Assembly: GCA_001940655.1 (NCBI GenBank)
Contig: MBAA01000165.1
Span: 1 to 7,445 of the forward strand
DNA length: 7,445 nucleotides
Direction: 5' to 3'
DNA from: Promethearchaeota archaeon CR_4
Lineage (GTDB): Archaea > Asgardarchaeota > Lokiarchaeia > Sigyniarchaeales > CR-4
This document shows, piece after piece, positions 6,221-7,445 of this stretch. Made by a program: the position numbers and the translations under genes. Each line of letters opens with the position of its first letter. Position 1 is the stretch's first letter. The notes beneath the pieces are model-generated. The model made no database searches. It was given only the letters and a program-made list of their open reading frames with translations, and was not told the origin of the DNA.

Positions 6221-6239
6221 GTGAAACAACCCCTCACCT
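6219..6239 (+). repeat. Inverted repeat at the thioredoxin-fold gene stop
   Basis: AGGTGA (6219-6224) and TCACCT (6234-6239) pair across a 9-nt loop, starting within the stop codon. It could form a small hairpin at the 3' end of the transcript, just before the larger hairpin at 6250. No T-tract follows it. Confidence 0.35.
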
Positions 6240-6249
6240 GTGAAGAACC

Positions 6250-6316
6250 TCGCACCAAACTTTGGAGAATATTTTGGTGCGAAAATTGAATTTTAGCTTC
6301 TCTAACCCATTTTTTT
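6250..6316 (+). terminator. Strong hairpin and distal T7 after the thioredoxin-fold gene
   Basis: TCGCACCAAA (6250-6259) and TTTGGTGCGA (6273-6282) are perfectly complementary, giving a ten-pair stem with a 13-nt loop. A run of seven T residues follows at 6310-6316. The stem lies 30 nt after the stop and probably marks or protects the transcript end. The T-tract is farther away than in a bacterial-type terminator, so termination may occur at the T run itself. Confidence 0.55.
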
Positions 6317-6384
6317 GTCTCTTTACGTTATTGTTTCAATATATCAGGTGGGATCATTTCCTAAGTTATGAATTTCGCTTATTT

Positions 6385-6419
6385 AATCTGAATCATTTCA
6401 AATAAAAGCTTTTATATGT
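6385..6419. repeat. Promoter-like repeat, copy 1
   Basis: AATCTGAA (6385-6392) is followed by AAAAGCTTTTATATGT (6404-6419). The same two blocks recur at 6652-6674 in more compact form. ATATAAAA on the minus strand is TATA-like, so either strand could be read from here. Confidence 0.35.
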
Positions 6420-6651
6420 ATTTCCTGATTTTTTTCATAATATCTTAAAAATACTTCCAGTTAGATAAATCCTAAAAGTTATACCTAAGAAATTATAATG
6501 ATTAATCAAAGAAAGATAGAAGGATTTACAATATTATGAAAACGGGAGCGATATTTCAAACGTTTATTCACACTGGACTACGTTCTTTAGTCAATTTCTC
6601 GCTTATACATTTAACAGATTCGTAATAGTTCCCTCCTAACTCACGAATATC

Positions 6652-6674
6652 AATCTGAAAGCCTTTTTATATGT
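6652..6674. repeat. Promoter-like repeat, copy 2
   Basis: AATCTGAA (6652-6659) overlaps AAAGCCTTTTTATATGT (6658-6674), matching copy 1 at 6385-6419 but without its 12-nt insert between the blocks. The TTTTTATAT part is TATA-like on the plus strand. It lies about 170-190 nt before the HAD gene. Confidence 0.35.
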
Positions 6675-6698
6675 CACAAACCAGAAGATGTTAAATCT

Positions 6699-6720
6699 AC
6701 CATTTGAAACTATAAATGGT
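6699..6720 (+). promoter_or_regulatory. Palindrome over a TATA box upstream of the HAD gene
   Basis: ACCATTT (6699-6705) and AAATGGT (6714-6720) form a perfect inverted repeat with an 8-nt centre. The right arm overlaps the TATA-like TATAAAT at 6711-6717. CATTTGAA also occurs as a direct repeat at 6701 and 6721, exactly 20 nt apart, with a related CATTTGGT at 6746. This arrangement fits an operator for a dimeric archaeal repressor blocking TBP binding; that role is inferred. The predicted start near 6740 would leave a leader of about 100-120 nt. Confidence 0.4.
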
Positions 6721-6860
6721 CATTTGAACAAAAACTCTCGTTTGGCATTTGGTAAAGCGGAACTAACTTTATCCCCTTTTACCCCTGTTGGGAAGCATGG
6801 TTTTGCACGTCCCCTGCAGGAAAAAATTGCCTAAATGATTTGATGGAGAGTAGGTTTAAT

Positions 6861-7445
6861 ATGACAAGGTCCCCGGATCGTAGCACACACCGGCTGCAGG
6901 AGCTGCTCGAGCGTGGTCGCATTAAGGCGGTCATTCTTGACTTTGACGGCACGATGCTCGATATCAACGAGTCGCTCCATACCTCGGTGGCGGAAGTCTT
7001 CCAGAAATATGGTATCTATGTAGATTGGGAGAGGGCAATGATTGAAGTGGGAACCGTACTCGACACCGTGCAAGCTCTCCCGATTCCCAAGATCATTTTG
7101 GAATCACACGACATTTTTAAAATGGTAACGGTCATTAACGGGTACCGACTTCTTAAGAAATTACGTGTTGCAGCGTCCATTTTCTCCCGGTACCAGAAAT
7201 TGGCCGAGAACGCGAAACTCTGCACTGGTGTGGAAGATTTACTCGCAGCTCTCGCGAGTCGGACTAAATTATTTGTCGTGTCCCATAATCGCACGAAAAA
7301 AATTGAAGAGTATCTTTCTAAGTTTGGCCTCTCGAAGTACTTCGCAGGGGTTTTCGGAGTTGATCAGATCCCCGCGCTCAAACCAGACCCACAAGCAGTC
7401 CAATTTGCGGCGGCACAAGTGCACCCCTATAAACCAGAGGAAATT
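6861..7445 (+). CDS. HAD superfamily hydrolase, 3' end missing (partial)
   Basis: The frame is open to the window edge and gives 195 residues of a HAD phosphatase of the phosphoglycolate-phosphatase-like type. Motif I is ILDFDGTML (25-33) with nucleophile D27 and acid/base D29. A helical cap domain follows at about 40-120. Motif II is FVVSHN with S141, and motif III is ALKPDP with K174. The sequence ends at YKPEEI, just before the expected motif IV (typically VGDxxxD), so roughly 30-45 residues are missing. ATG 6861 has GGAGAG ten bases and AGGT five bases upstream. An in-frame ATG at 6843 (adding MESRFN) is possible but has no ribosome binding site. HAD members of this type dephosphorylate small metabolites; the substrate is not readable. 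A long leader and possible operator lie upstream. Confidence 0.92.
   Translation, partial: MTRSPDRSTHRLQELLERGRIKAVILDFDGTMLDINESLHTSVAEVFQKYGIYVDWERAMIEVGTVLDTVQALPIPKIILESHDIFKMVTVINGYRLLKKLRVAASIFSRYQKLAENAKLCTGVEDLLAALASRTKLFVVSHNRTKKIEEYLSKFGLSKYFAGVFGVDQIPALKPDPQAVQFAAAQVHPYKPEEI

Larger units (their letters stand above)
6317..6698. other. A/T-rich spacer without a supported gene
   Basis: This stretch is strongly A/T-rich with stops in all frames. It contains two similar promoter-like elements (6385-6419 and 6652-6674) and the perfect ten-base palindrome AAAAGCTTTT (6404-6413). There is a 29-codon frame at 6536-6625 with AAGGA eleven bases before its ATG, but its composition is unconvincing. 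No tRNA or box C/D RNA was recognised. A short unannotated RNA cannot be excluded. Confidence 0.5.

Noticed and set aside
6536..6625. 29-codon frame with AAGGA upstream in the AT-rich spacer
   Set aside because: Spacing of 11 bases is long, composition is unremarkable, and there is no domain or membrane segment; chance expectation in such a spacer is high.
6317..6860. Possible tRNA, box C/D RNA or CRISPR array in the long spacer
   Set aside because: No cloverleaf, no paired RUGAUGA/CUGA boxes at proper spacing, and no regularly spaced repeats were found by eye.

Overview
The window looks archaeal. Coding stretches are moderately GC-rich and are separated by strongly AT-rich spacers. Those spacers carry TATA-like boxes 25-50 nt upstream of start codons, GGAGG/GAGG-type ribosome binding sites, and T-tracts after stop codons. 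One gene belongs to a stand-alone pyruvate-kinase-C-terminal-domain family that is best known from archaea. The lineage cannot be fixed from this sequence; an Asgard-type or other uncultured archaeon is a guess. No tRNA, rRNA, CRISPR array, insertion sequence or integrase gene was seen.

Layout: positions 1-40 probably hold the last codons of a plus-strand gene, followed by a T8 tract. A minus-strand block (115-4066) then reads, in transcription order: a DrrA-type ABC ATPase, its ABC-2 permease (stop and start codons directly abutting), a DUF2961/GH172 glycoside hydrolase with its own promoter, and a protein of unknown function with a CP-C-C cysteine motif. Directly after the hydrolase stop codon, in the same frame, lies a convincing transmembrane segment that ordinary gene calling misses.

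A divergent promoter region (4067-4271) separates this block from a plus-strand series (4272 to the right edge): a glycerophosphodiester phosphodiesterase, a pyruvate kinase alpha/beta-domain protein, a thioredoxin-fold protein without cysteines, an AT-rich spacer of about 550 nt with hairpins, repeated promoter-like motifs and a palindrome over a TATA box, and finally a HAD-family phosphatase cut off by the window end just before its motif IV.

Functionally, the minus block joins an exporter with a furanosidase-type hydrolase, which suggests, without proving, glycan or glycolipid handling at the envelope. The plus-strand genes appear to be single transcription units, each with its own promoter and terminator. 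A phosphodiesterase and a HAD phosphatase lie in the same series, but other genes lie between them and a shared pathway is only a possibility.

No clear new multi-gene system was found. The best leads are the hidden membrane segment after the GH172 gene, the unknown CP-C-C protein, the cysteine-less thioredoxin fold, and the palindrome plus direct repeats upstream of the HAD gene.
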